In this document: positions 47,351-58,100 of the stretch, piece by piece
How the letters are laid out: the number at the start of each line of letters is the position of its first letter
Numbering within the stretch: position 1 is the stretch's first letter
Assembly: GCF_030272615.1 (NCBI RefSeq)
Contig: NC_081413.1
Location: 449,664,538-449,728,537 of the forward strand
DNA length: 64,000 nt
Direction of reading: 5' to 3'
Source of the DNA: Cryptomeria japonica
Taxonomy: Eukaryota > Streptophyta > Pinopsida > Cupressales > Cupressaceae
Program-made: the position numbers and the translations under genes
The notes under the pieces: generated by a model
Told to the model about the DNA's origin: nothing
Database searches by the model: none
Seen by the model: only the letters and a program-made list of their open reading frames with translations

Positions 47351-48790
47351 TGAAGATCTCTGCATCAATATGGATCCTCTGGAGCTACAAAGTCTGAACC
47401 TACTTTTCATGCATCATCATCTATCAGAAAAAGTGATTGGAAAGCCCTATATGCAAAATAATTGGAAGATATGAGGAAAAAGGATGAATAATTTGAGCAA
47501 CTTGAAGCCTTATTTGCTAGAAGAGTATCTAAAGGACCGACAGGAAGTAAGTATGAAGGAAAAGAACCTTTTAAATGTTTTGCATGTAATAAGACTGGTC
47601 ATTTTGCATCTAGATGTCCTGAAAGGAATTTGAGATTTGAAGAAAGAGTTAAGAAATAATTTAAGCCTAATCAGAACAAATATAGATTCAAGGAAAAAAA
47701 CTATGCTACACAGCAGATGAGGAAGGAGTAAGTGATGACTCAGAGGATGAACCGATAGGAGACTCTGCTAGTGGATACGACAATGGAAAGGAATGGGTGT
47801 TCTATGCTTTAAAGGAAGATGAACCAGAACCGACTATCAAGAATGAAGAAAAGGCCCTGGCAGCAAAAGTTGAAGACAAGGATGAATGGGTAATTGATAG
47901 TGGATTCTCACATCATATGACTAGAGATAAAAGAAAAAAAATTTCCTTGCAAGAATACAATGGCGGTCAAGTTAGATTTGGGGATGAAAAAGCATGTATG
48001 ATCAAAGGTAGAGGTATTATTTCTTTGGATGGCAAGCATAATACTGACAATGTTTATTATGTAGAAGGTTTAAAGCATAACATTTTAAGTGTTGGTCAAT
48101 TGGTGGATAAGGGATTCCAACTTCAGTTCAAAGATAGAAAATGCAAAATCATTAACAAAACTAGTTTGGAGATCACAACCCATACTTAGACTAGAGGTAA
48201 TATCTTTCACTTGAACACTGGTAATAAGACATGTTTGATTGCTCATATTGATGAGAGTTGGTTATGTCATAAGAGGTTTTGTCATGTTAATTTTGATTGT
48301 ATTGTTAAGATTAGTTCAACAAAGGCAGTTAGAGATATACCTAAGATTATAAAGCTTCATAATCTGGTATGTAAGGAATGTCAATTGGGAAAAAAAGTTA
48401 GAACTTCTTTTAAGAGAATACATGATAAATCTAATTATGTTCTTGGTTTGATTCATACTGACTTATTTGGTCCAGCAAGACCAGAAGCTTTCAAGGTGAT
48501 AGGTACTTCATGCTAATAATTGAAGATTACTCTAGAATGATGTTGGTGACTTTTCTAAGGGAGAAGTTTGAAGCTTTTGAGAAATTCAAGATCTTCAAAA
48601 CAAAGGTGGAAATAGAAACTGGATTGAAAATTAAATGTCTGAGATCAAATCAAGGTGGTGTGTTCACATCTCATGAATTTAACAGTTTTTGTGAGATAAA
48701 TGGAATTAGGAGACAGTTATCTACACCCTAGACTCCTTAGTAGAATGGAGTAGTGGAAAGGAAGAATAGAACCATTTTGGATGCAACAAG
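47350..48790 (+). pseudogene. Cop3 gag end, protease and integrase N-terminal part
   Basis: Ty1/copia polyprotein without its 5' LTR and gag N-terminus. Order: a gag tail with KSDWKALYAK and the knuckle CFACNKTGHFASRC (~47577); protease WVIDSGFSHHM (~47888; DSG intact); VYYVEGLKHNILSVGQLV; GAG-pre-integrase zinc region with HIDESWLCHKRFCHVNFD and CKECQLGKKVRTSF; integrase with LIHTDLFGPARP and MLIIEDYSRMML; then the Glu block NGVVERKNRTI. Three TAG stops crowd 48730-48747 just before it; the last replaces a CAG still present in Cop1. It is cut at 48790 by G4. Confidence 0.9.
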
Positions 48791-50451
48791 TGTGAGGCCC
48801 TACACCGACCCATCCTATCTCTTCAGTTATTTTCATATTGGAACTATTATGGATGCTAGTTTTGACACACTATGGATACAAAACTTTATATGGTCCCACA
48901 ATTTTTGGTAATATTGATATATATTGATGCTCCATTTCTATGCCTTGTGGATTATAGAATATTATATGATTCTAGATTAGGGTAACATTGTGATGATGTA
49001 TGTTATTATCTGAATTTCAGGATTTGTTATAATGCTAGAAATATGTTTGCATATCTTGTAGATGGATCAAATTTTGAGGATTATGATGAATTGCTTTGAT
49101 TTGTGACAAATCGTATTTTATAATGACAAGTCTTTGCAGAATGAATGTATTGTATTCTAATTATGTGTTTTATATTATATGAGGCTATTGGGAAGTACTA
49201 ATGTTTAAATTGAGATGTGCAAGAAATTATCCATGTGACCATGGAAATATTATGGAGAATCAAGCCTAGGCCTATGTGCGTTCGTAAAACCAGGGGTTGT
49301 CTATCTGGAGAGGCAACACCCCGTATGTGTTGTATTTTATTCGTAAATGTAAATGTTGCATGAATGTAAATTGTATTTATTGACTTGTTTAAATCATTTA
49401 AGGGACAATTGCCACGTGTATTGTGATGTGGAATTATTTTGTACTGTCACTTGACACCTATGTAGTATGTTGTGTTGGCAATTTGTCATGTCACCTTTTT
49501 TTTTGGAGAGTTTTATTTTTGTTAATTGTTATATCTCCTAATTATCCTTGAAGGAACCAAGAAATCTAGGTTAGTGAGCCACAAGGAGGGTCAACTTAGA
49601 GTTGACCCGTAGGTTAACTTTAGGTGGACTTTCTGAGGGTCAAATCAACTCCTAGAGTCAATTTTAGAGCATTTCTATTAGGCCTCATGGGGTACCTATG
49701 GGTGAAGGCCAAAATTGGCCATGTGTCTTTCACTTAGGACTTGTTTAACCACCCAAAAAAGTGGTTTTCCCAAGATGGACGAATTCCATCTATAGGATTG
49801 CCATCCTTGGTAGGATAACCTTCTTGAAGGGAGTAATCCCTCTTCCCCATTCCATTTCCCTTCTCTAGGTACCTAGGTTAGGGAGTGTGTAAGACCTAGG
49901 GAAGACCAACCCAATGGGGGATCCCTCACTCTATCCAAGAGGTTGGAAGGAGTGTGAGAGGCCTTCTTAGGCTAAGAATGGAAGTTTAGTGAGCTAATCA
50001 CCCACTCTTCATCCTTGGAGATTTTTGGAGAAATTTTGGAGGAAAACCAATTTTAGGAATAGTAGATTTGGGGCTAAGGAATTGCAGAAAAAGATTGAGG
50101 ATTGGGCAGCTCTTCATCAAGCTTTCCCCTAGATTTTCCTTGGCAGGTCAAGGTTGGTGTTACTTTTCCCTCTTATGTAATTGTAAAAATGTTCTAGAAT
50201 GCTTGAATGGGAATTGTTGTATTTCCTTATTTTGTACTTGTAAAAAATCTAAGTGATTTCTTGTTTATTTCTGTTTTATGTATTGTTGTGTTTGGGGAGT
50301 GTTCAAGACCATCCTTTCCTTGGGAGGAAAGATTGGTCTTGGGGGTGGAAGGAGCTTGACAACCCTTAGGGTGAGAGGCTCTCATTTTGAGAGTGATCTC
50401 AAGTGTCTGTCCATGAGACCCTTGCTACTTTTCTTTTGTGTTATTTCACTT

Positions 50452-50560
50452 GGGGGTCATAAGGGGGTGCAAATATGGCATGGTTGCCTTTTGGGGGGTC
50501 ATAAGGGGGTGCAAATATGGCATGGTTGCCTTTTTGGGGGTCATAAGGGTGTAGGGATTA
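50452..50560. repeat. 42 bp tandem repeat, about 2.5 copies, in G4
   Basis: Units begin 'gggggtcataag' at 50452, 50494 and 50536. The first two are almost identical through 'ggcatggttgcctttt'; the third is partial. Confidence 0.9.
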
Positions 50561-51539
50561 AGGAGGATTTTGGTTATTCTTTCATGGATGCCATGAGTTG
50601 ACTGTGAGTTCTATCTAGCAGATTTCTCCCCTAGGGTACTTGGTCCACTTCCACCCTAGTAAGGCATCACATTTTGTGATGGAGTTTCAGCTTGGGAAGG
50701 GATGTGTCTATTGTGTTGATTTCTTTTCCCCTTTGCTTGTTGTATTGCTTGGTTGTAACCCCATCTAGGTCTTGATTCTCCAAGCTCGGGGGTGGCTTCT
50801 GGTAAGCCTAGGCTGGGAGGTGAGCATCCCATGGTCACAACCCTAAAATGTTATATGCAGGTTGCTGGGAAAGGAATCTAGGAGTTGCAAATTTGTTTGG
50901 TTGCAAAGTTTATTCAGATATAGATTTTTATTCAGATGTAGAAAAGAAAAAAGAAATGATACCATGTGTTTGTTCCAGGAAAATATTAAAAAGAGTCTTA
51001 AGTTGTTTTCTTTTATTTCTGTTTAAAGAAATGTATTCTTTTAATCAAGTCCTCATCAATAAGAATGAGAGACTGGTTGGATTATTTCACCCATTTTAAA
51101 TATGGGCCATTGTAATTAAATATTCTATAAGCTAAGTAAATTTTATTTAAGTTCTGAACATTTATTATGTTGCTGGAAATTGTATCAAATTCTGTCTCAA
51201 AAAAAAAGGGGAGTTCTGTATTCTGTTTATTTCTGCAATTTTAAGTAAAGAAATATGTAAGAAAAAAAGAGAAGATGGGAGAAATGAAATGTGTGAATAA
51301 GTAAATTTCTGTAGTATTTGAATACTGTTATTTTGTTACTTTTATCTCTATTTAGGCATAGCTAAAAACTAGTATTTAAGCATTGCTATAGAAAACATGT
51401 TGTATAACTGTTTTTAAAAAAAAAGAAAAAAAGAAGAAAAATAAGACTTATACATATTGCTGTTAAAAGACTAAGGTCTGCATGCTTAGGTCTTAGAATT
51501 TCAAAACAAAATAGGGGTTTCAACCCTAATGTCTTAACA

Positions 51540-51798
51540 TTTATTTATATATATCTATAAATATATAAGTATATATATATATATATTGAAAAATATATAT
51601 ACAAATATATATAAATTTTTATATATGTATGTACCTGTACAAATGAAAAGAGAAAAAAAAAAAACATACCCAGATGGAACCATACAAATATGCTCTAAAC
51701 TGATTTCATATAAATAAATACACATTCTTATCCACAGATATATGTATATATTCTGGTCATCGCAGTGTATATGTATATACATATAAATATATATTTAT

Positions 51799-51831
<33 letters not shown>

Positions 51832-51851
51832 AATATATATATACATATACA

Positions 51852-51885
<34 letters not shown>

Positions 51886-51905
51886 TATATATTTAAAAAT
51901 AAACA
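51540..51905. repeat. AT microsatellite tract in G4
   Basis: Mixed (TA)n and 'tatatttata' repeats, densest at 51570-51620 and 51775-51895, interrupted by 51630-51770. It lies directly beside the GC-rich palindrome array. Confidence 0.9.
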
Positions 51906-51962
51906 TCATATAAAAAAATAAAACAAAAAAAAATATAGGGGAAATCGGGGGTACCGGGCCGA

Positions 51963-52214
51963 GCCACTGTGTGTTAACACAATGGACGGCTCATGGCCGA
52001 GCCACTGTGTTTACACACAGTGGGCGGCGCAGGAGGCACCGCACTGTGTGTAGACACAGTGGAACAGCCGCAGTTGCCACTGTGCTACACACAGTGAGCG
52101 GCGCCCCGCCACTGTGTGTATACACAATGGGCGGTGGTAATACCGTCCGCTACTGTGTGTGCACACAGTGGGCGGCGCTGCCCGCCACTGTGTGTACGCA
52201 CAGCGGCGTCCGGG
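51963..52214. repeat. Array of seven CACTGTG...CACAGTG inverted repeats
   Basis: Repeats start near 51965, 52003, 52042, 52078, 52110, 52151 and 52186 (spacing 32-41 bp, mean ~37). Each has arms close to CACTGTGT and ACACAGTG with a short centre that differs: TTAA, TTAC, GTAG, CTACA, TATA, TG, TACG. Between them are GC-rich spacers such as 'ggcggcgc'. The ~250 bp block is strikingly GC- and CpG-rich inside an AT-rich element. Function unknown; a cis-regulatory array or expansion by slippage are both possible. Confidence 0.85.
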
Positions 52215-52344
52215 GGAGTCCGCGCCAAAACCCTCCTCTCCTTCCCTCCTCGAAACCCTCCCCCGTCCATGGCCGCCATGCCCTAATCCCGACCTCGTAC
52301 CTGCACAGTCACACCAAACCACAAAAAGAAAATAAAAAAAAAAC

Positions 52345-52497
52345 AAACCCTAACCCATTCGGGTAGGGTAAAATAAAAGAAATATTTTGGTGCAACAAAC
52401 CCTAACCCATTTTGGGTTAGGGTGTAATTTAAATTAAAATAAAAGTGGGAAATAAATAGAAATGCAACCCTAACCCAATTTCGGGTTAGGGTTAGCA
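52345..52497. repeat. Three telobox-bearing hairpins
   Basis: CCCTAACCC arms face GGGTTAGGG arms at 52346-52369, 52399-52423 and 52466-52496, with short centres. AAACCCTAA (the plant telobox) occurs at 52345-52353 and 52397-52405. The second hairpin is a perfect inverted repeat; the first lacks one base in its right arm. Confidence 0.8.
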
Positions 52498-53305
52498 TTT
52501 TATGAATTAAGGAATTTCTTTTTTTACAAAGAATTTTGAAATTTGATTCTAAGTTTTAATATTTTAATTAAAAATTAGGGTTATTTTAATAATTGAATTA
52601 TTATATGCCTTTATTCTTTAGAGAATTAAAATTTTAATATAGTTAATTCAAAGGGGTTTAAAAGTGGAGAGTTAATATATTTGGAACACTATACACTAAA
52701 TCAATTTAATTTATTTAATTAATCAATAGATTTTCCTCAATTTAATTGTGGACGTTAGGTTATATTGTGCATGGGGAAAATTTAAAGGGAGAAATTGCAA
52801 ATTAATTTAATGAACCTTAAGCCCTTGAGACCAGTTTTGGCCGGATTAAAATTAAATCATCAAAATTAAGGGTTTAGGGAAGATTAGAATTGGCTTTAGC
52901 TTAATATCAGTTTTTGTGGCAAATGACATTATAGGAATTCAAACCCTTATCAGTTGAATCTAATAATAAATTTGCTTGTGCAACAATTAATTAATAACAT
53001 TATCATCATATGGTCGGGAATGATTCAATACATATAGATAACCAATTAACCCTCGGTTTTAATTAGCGACATCTTGATTAAGGTAATTGAGCTAGCTAAC
53101 TAATCCGTGACACTAACTAATCTCCACCAATTAAAGTCGCTCATTCGAGTTGGTTAATTAACCCAACCTTAGTAAACAAATTTATTTACATCCTAGATAA
53201 GACAAAACTCTAATAAAATTATTATAATGATGGATATGTTGTGAGTTCATGTTTTAAAAAAAAAATTTGTTGTTCCGTTTTTGTGCCCAAAAGTTGGGCA
53301 TGACA

Positions 53306-54983
53306 GCAAGAACCATGATGATGAAAGCCGGATTGCCTGACATCTACTGGAGAGAAGCAGTGAGTACAATAGTCTACTTCAATAGAGTTCATATCAAAGG
53401 TGAAACCGGTAAGACTCCTTATGAGTTATGGTTTGGACATACACGTACTGTTAAATATTTCAAAATTTTTGGAAGTAAATGTTATATCAAAAGGGATGAT
53501 TCAATTGGGAATTTTGATCCTAGATGTGATGAAGGGATATTTCTTGGATATTCAATTCCGAGAAAAGAATATAGATGTTATAACAAAAGATTGCAGAAAA
53601 TTGTGGAGAGCGCAAATGTGAAAGTGGATGAGCAATACATAGATAAATCTATATCATATGATAGAGAACCGACAGTGGAAATGATCATAACTGAACCGAC
53701 AATGCCTCAACCAGTACAAGACACTGAGAAAATTACACCGGTACAATCATAAAATTTGACTATGACTGATGATCAAAATAGTGAACTTGAAGTTCAGAAG
53801 ACACCAAGGTATGTAAGGTTAAATCATTTTGAACATCAAATAATTGGAGATAGGAACAAGGGAGTTATGACAAGAAGAAGACTGACAAGTGAAGAGGTAT
53901 GTCTTATTTCTCAAATTGAACCGACATCTGTTATTGAAGCTTGTAAAGATAAACATTTCTTAAAGGCTATGGAAGATGAATTAGATTAGATAGAGAAGAA
54001 TAAGACTTGGACTTTAGTTCTTCGGCCTAAACATAAGAATGTTTTTGGAACTAATTGGGTTTCTAGAAATAAAATAAATGAGGATGGTCAAGTTGGAATA
54101 AACAAGGCTAGTCTAGTTTGTAAAGGATATTCTCAAATGGAACGAATTGATTATGGTTAGACATTTGCACCAGTAGCTAGAATTGAAGTTTCTAGATTAT
54201 TTCTTGCCTATGTAGCATACAAGAACTATAAGGTCTATAAAATGGATGTTAAATGTGCATTTTTGAATGGTGATCTTGAAGAAAAGTATACATTGAGCAG
54301 CCTGATATATTTTCACTAACAGATGATAAAGATATAGTTTGCAGGTTAAGGAAAGCATTATATGGATTGAAACAAGCTCCTAGAGCTTGGTATGCAAGGT
54401 TGGATAAATATCTTTTGAAGCCTAGTTTTACTAAAGGCAGTGCTGACAATAATTTATATTACAAGATCACTGATGATGATATTCTGATTATTGAAGTATT
54501 TGTTGATGATATCATTTCTAGAGGTGAAGATAAATTGTGCATAGAATTCTCTAATAATATGAAGAATGAATTTGAAATGCCTATGATTAGTGAGATGATA
54601 TGTTTCTTAGGTTTGTAGATTACTCAAAATGACAAAGGGATTTTCATCTATCAAACTAAGTATCTAAGGGAATTGTTGAAGAAGTTTGGTGTGGATAATT
54701 CAAAACCTGTAAGTACTCCTACGATGACAAGTGAGAAATTATCTATCAAAGAAACATCTGCACTAGTAAATTCGACAAGGTATAAGTCTATGATTGGTGG
54801 CTTGTTATATCTAACTTAGACTAGACTAGATATTATGAATGTAGTAAGTATTGTTTGAAGATATCAAATTAATCCTAAAGAAAATCATGAATGTGCAGTA
54901 AAGAGGATATTTCGATATTTGCAAGGAACAACAAAATATGGCTTATGGTATCCTATAGATGATAACTTCACTTTATGTGCATA
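53306..54983 (+). pseudogene. Cop3 pol: integrase C-terminus and reverse transcriptase
   Basis: Resumes after G4: ARTMMMKAGLPDIYWREAVS, HIKGETGKTPYELWFGHTRT, FKIFGSKCYIKRDD, then a linker with TPRYVRLNHFEHQII and SEEVCLISQIEPTSV. Reverse transcriptase: a frame break near 54285, KALYGLKQAPRAWYARLDKY, VFVDDIISRGED (catalytic), YKSMIGGLLYLT, VKRIFRYLQGTTKYGLWYP. Stops at 53988, ~54159, ~54616, ~54818 (all TAG where glutamine is expected) and a TGA near 54858. It is interrupted at 54983 by S1 just before the RNase H start. Confidence 0.9.
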
Positions 54984-56043
54984 TGTAATGTCCCCACTTC
55001 AAAATAGAAATTTAATAATAAATGATAATAATAAAATTAAGACATTAAAAATTAAATTAAAATATAAAATAATATAATTAAATATGATTAATTAAAAATA
55101 AATTAAGTTAATGAAAAGTCAAAAGACGTGAAAGGAAAAGTTGTGACTCCTGCAACAATGAGATATAAAAAGGATAAGAGAACCTCATTTGAGAGGTAGG
55201 ATAAATTGGAAATGAGAAGTGCATATCTGATTTAAATAATAAGTGCAGATCTGATTACAAAAGGTTGTTGCACTTTCAAAGGGTAGAAATAATGAAGAGT
55301 TGCACTCTTTCAAAGGGTGCTAATGGTGAAAGGGTATTTCTCTTGCCAAAGGGCATACACGATGAAGAGGTGTGACCTCTCCCTCAAATTGAGAGATATA
55401 AAGGTAAGGAATCAAAAGCATCTACTAAGATCACCATTGATCAAATCAGATCAGAATTTTTATCAAGTTACATGCAGTAACATCCTTGTTCTTGGTGGTA
55501 TGCATGGGGATGTGCTTAATATGTATGCTTAGTATATGAAGCCTGATAAAGCTGTTATGCAGAATCTAATAATAATATTGTTATAAACTACAATATGTAT
55601 GACAATCATACTTAATTTCATATATATTCATAATACATGAGAAGTTAGTGTACTTATTGTCTAAATCATGTTATTACTATCAGTATTTAAGAAGATGGGG
55701 ATGAGATGTTCCAAAGAGGGCCATTCTAAATCCAAGCAATAGGTCAAGTCCCAAGATAAGGTGGGGATTAGCGACCCATAAGCCTTGAGGGTATAGACCC
55801 AAGATAGGTAAGGGCTTGGATCTGTAAACTTTGAGGGAACCTATTGTAGTTGGTCTCTAAGTGCTTCAGTAACATACGTAAACCTTTCTCCCTTAAAATT
55901 GAAGTAGTAGCAGGGTTTGATATCTATATTAATAATGATATTAATCATCTAATGAGGAAAATAGATAAGCACTTGTTAATAACTAATTGAAGAATATCAA
56001 TCAATTTTAATATATTGAAATAGATTTGGTAGGGGACATTACA
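54984..56043 (+). repeat. S1 5' LTR
   Basis: 1,060 bp. TATA-like motifs 'gatataaaaagg' near 55154 and 'gatataaagg' near 55386 are candidates for the LTR promoter. A 71-codon open frame (55317-55532) is shared with the other LTR but has no protein-like features. Confidence 0.93.
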
Positions 56044-56292
56044 AATGGTATCAGAGCATTGATCTTGCCATACTGTAGGGTAAAGATGAATCATTGAATC
56101 ATTCTAGTCAATAAGAAAAAATCTGACAATACGTGTATTCACATGTATGCTTCGTGTTTGCAATTATCCATGTGTATGCTTCGTGTTTTTCATGTGTATG
56201 CCTCGTGTTTTGATTCATATTGGTAGATGACTTAGTTTGAGTAAGTTAAAATTGACATTGCTTGAGGACAAGCAAATTTGGGAGGGGTGGAC
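56044..56292 (+). other. S1 interior: primer site, triple repeat, polypurine tract
   Basis: TGGTATCAGAGC at 56046-56057; three tandem copies of 'catgtgtatgcttcgtgttt' or close variants (about 56135-56210); 'cttgaggacaagcaa' near 56258; polypurine 'tgggaggggtgga' ending at 56291. Confidence 0.88.
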
Positions 56293-57351
56293 TGTAATGT
56301 CCCCACTTCAAAATAGAATTTAACAATAAATGATAATAATAAAATTAAGACATTAAAAATTAAATTAAAATATAAAATAATATAATTAAATATGATTAAT
56401 TAAAAATTAATTAAGTTAATGAAAAGTCAAAAGACATGAAAGGAAAAGTTGTGACTCCCACAACAATGAGATATAAAAAGGATAAGAGAACCTCATTTGA
56501 GAGGGAGGATAAATTGGAAATGAGAAGTGCAGATCTGATTTAAATAATAAGTGCAGATCTGATTACAAAAGGTTGTTGCCCTTTCAAAGGGTATAAATAA
56601 TGAAGAGTTGCACTCTTTCAAAGCGTGCTAATGGTGAAAGGGTATGTCTCTTGCCAAAGGGCATACATGATGAAGAGGTGTGACCTCTCCCTCAAATTGA
56701 GAGATATAAAGGTAAGGAATCAAAAGCATCTAGTGAGATCACCATTGATTAGATCAGATCAGAATTGTTATCAAGTTACATGCAGTAACATCCTTATTCT
56801 TGGTGGTATGCATGGGGATGTGCTTAATATGTATGCTTAGTATATGAAGCCTGATAAAGCTGTTATGCAGAATCTAGTAATAATATTGTTATAAACTGCA
56901 ATATGTATGACAATCATACTTAATATCATATATATTCATAATACATGAGAAGTTAGTGTACTTATTGTCTAAATCATGTTATTATTGTCAGTAGTTAAGA
57001 AGATGGGGATGAGATGTTCCAAAGAGGGGTAGTCTAAATCCAAGCAATAGGTCAAGTCCCAAGATAGGGTGAGGATTAGCGACCCATAAGCCTTGAGGGT
57101 ATAGACCCAAGATAGGTAAGGGCTTGGATCTGTAAACTTTGAGGGAGGCTATTGTAGTTGGTCTCTAAGCGCTTTGGTAACATATGTAAACCTTTCTCCC
57201 TTAAAATTGAAGTAGTAGCAGGGTTTGATATCTATATTAATAAGGATATTAATCATCTAATGAGGAAAATAGATAAGCACTTGTTAATAACTAATTGAAA
57301 AATATCAATCAATTTAAATATATTGAAATAGATCTGGTAGGGGACATTACA
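56293..57351 (+). repeat. S1 3' LTR
   Basis: 1,059 bp, the near-identical partner of 54984-56043. Confidence 0.93.
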
Positions 57352-57735
57352 GCATATACATATTCAAATTGGGCAGGAGATACTAATGACAACAAGAGCA
57401 CTTTTGGTGGAGCTTTCTTTCTTGGAAATAAATTGGTTTCATGGATCAGCAAAAAATAGTCATGCATTTCTTTATCTATTGTAGAAGCTGAATATGTTGT
57501 AGCAACAACTAATTGCACTCAAGTCTTGTGGATGAAGAAAATGTTGAAGGATATCAAGGTAAATTGCAGTGAACTGGCAGTTATCTATTGTGATAACTTT
57601 GTAGCTATTGACATATCTAAGAATCCAGTATTTCACTCTAAGACTAAGCACATTTCAATAAAACCGTTGTCTAAGGAATCATTTCAATATTTGAGAGACA
57701 GGTTAGGGGTATTTACTCCTCCGGTAGAAACTTAA
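57352..57735 (+). pseudogene. Cop3 RNase H with internal deletion
   Basis: Continues Cop3 after S1: AYTYSNWAGDTND, FGGAFFLGNKLVSWISKK, a TAG at ~57459, SIVEAEYVVATTNCTQVLWM, AVIYCDNFVAIDISKNPVFH, then HISIK joined directly to PLSKESFQYLRDRLGV and a stop. Cop1 has about 30 residues (starting YHFLREKV) between those two points, so Cop3 lost ~90 bp in frame, including the end of the RNase H fold. Confidence 0.9.
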
Positions 57736-58100
57736 CTGATGGAGTAGAGCATGAGTCTGATATGCATCATTAGCTTTATCATTTGCTCTAGATTGATGTA
57801 GTGGTGCTACTACTTAGGGGGAGTAGTCAAGTTTGAGATTCATAAGATTTTGATAACCATGTCATATCTTTGGCATTGATGTCAAAGGGGGAGAGTTATA
57901 TGTGAAAAATAATATCAGAATATGTCATATGGGAGAGAGATTCATATCAGTTTTAGATTGGACTACACTCCTAGGGGGAGTTGCTAGGATTTTTTAGTTT
58001 TTCATTGTTATATCCTTTATGAGAAATGTTTGGTATTTCTTGGCACTTAGATGTTTTCTTTTTCACACCTAGTGTTGCCATCAATGACAAAGGGGGAGAT
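57736..58100 (+). other. Cop3 3' UTR with four polypurine modules
   Basis: Purine tracts: 'cttagggggagtag' (~57814), 'caaagggggagag' (~57883), 'cctagggggagtt' (~57971) and 'caaagggggagat' (58088-58100) beside the LTR. Two adjoin 'ttg(g)catt/tgatgtca'-type text. The same module occurs in A, D and Cop1. Confidence 0.8.

Larger units (their letters stand above)
48791..53305. mobile_element. G4: 4.5 kb non-coding insertion with palindromic ends, probable solo LTR
   Basis: It starts TGTGAGGCCC and ends GGGCATGACA. Read on minus it begins TGTCATGCCC with a T run ~45 bp in, as in G1, so G4 is in the opposite orientation. Flanks are ACAAG (48786-48790) and GCAAG (53306-53310). Removing it restores Cop3 integrase (LDAARTM), and the single mismatch changes Ala to Thr in the left copy only, so the original duplication was GCAAG. 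The interior has no ORF I can support; it holds a 42 bp tandem repeat, AT satellites, a GC-rich palindrome array and telobox hairpins. No second LTR is seen. Confidence 0.75.
54984..57351. mobile_element. S1: complete short non-autonomous LTR element (TRIM/SMART-like)
   Basis: 2,368 bp. Two LTRs of ~1,060 bp differ by only a few percent by eye, with an interior of 249 bp, a primer site and a polypurine tract. Perfect duplication GCATA (54979-54983 and 57352-57356). LTR ends TGTAATGTCCCC and GGGGACATTACA form a perfect 12 bp inverted repeat, related to the ends of the G insertions. No coding capacity; it must be moved in trans. The phrase 'cttgaggacaagcaa' before the polypurine tract is, from memory, common in plant Ty3/gypsy elements, which suggests a gypsy helper. 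Confidence 0.93.

Noticed and set aside
51963-52214. CRISPR-like array (seven palindromic repeats at ~37 bp spacing)
   Set aside because: The repeated arms are short, spacers are few bases and similar to each other, and the setting is a plant retrotransposon.
51971-52366. 131-codon plus-strand and 111-codon minus-strand open frames over the palindrome array
   Set aside because: Both strands are open because palindromic, GC-rich repeats lack stop triplets; the translations are low-complexity and repeat-derived.
52340-52500. Interstitial telomere
   Set aside because: CCCTAACCC occurs as facing arms of three hairpins, not as a head-to-tail telomeric array.
55317-56840. Two near-identical 71-codon ORFs (55317-55532 and 56625-56840) as a duplicated gene
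   Set aside because: They are the same position of the two S1 LTRs; identity comes from LTR copying and there is no protein-like feature.
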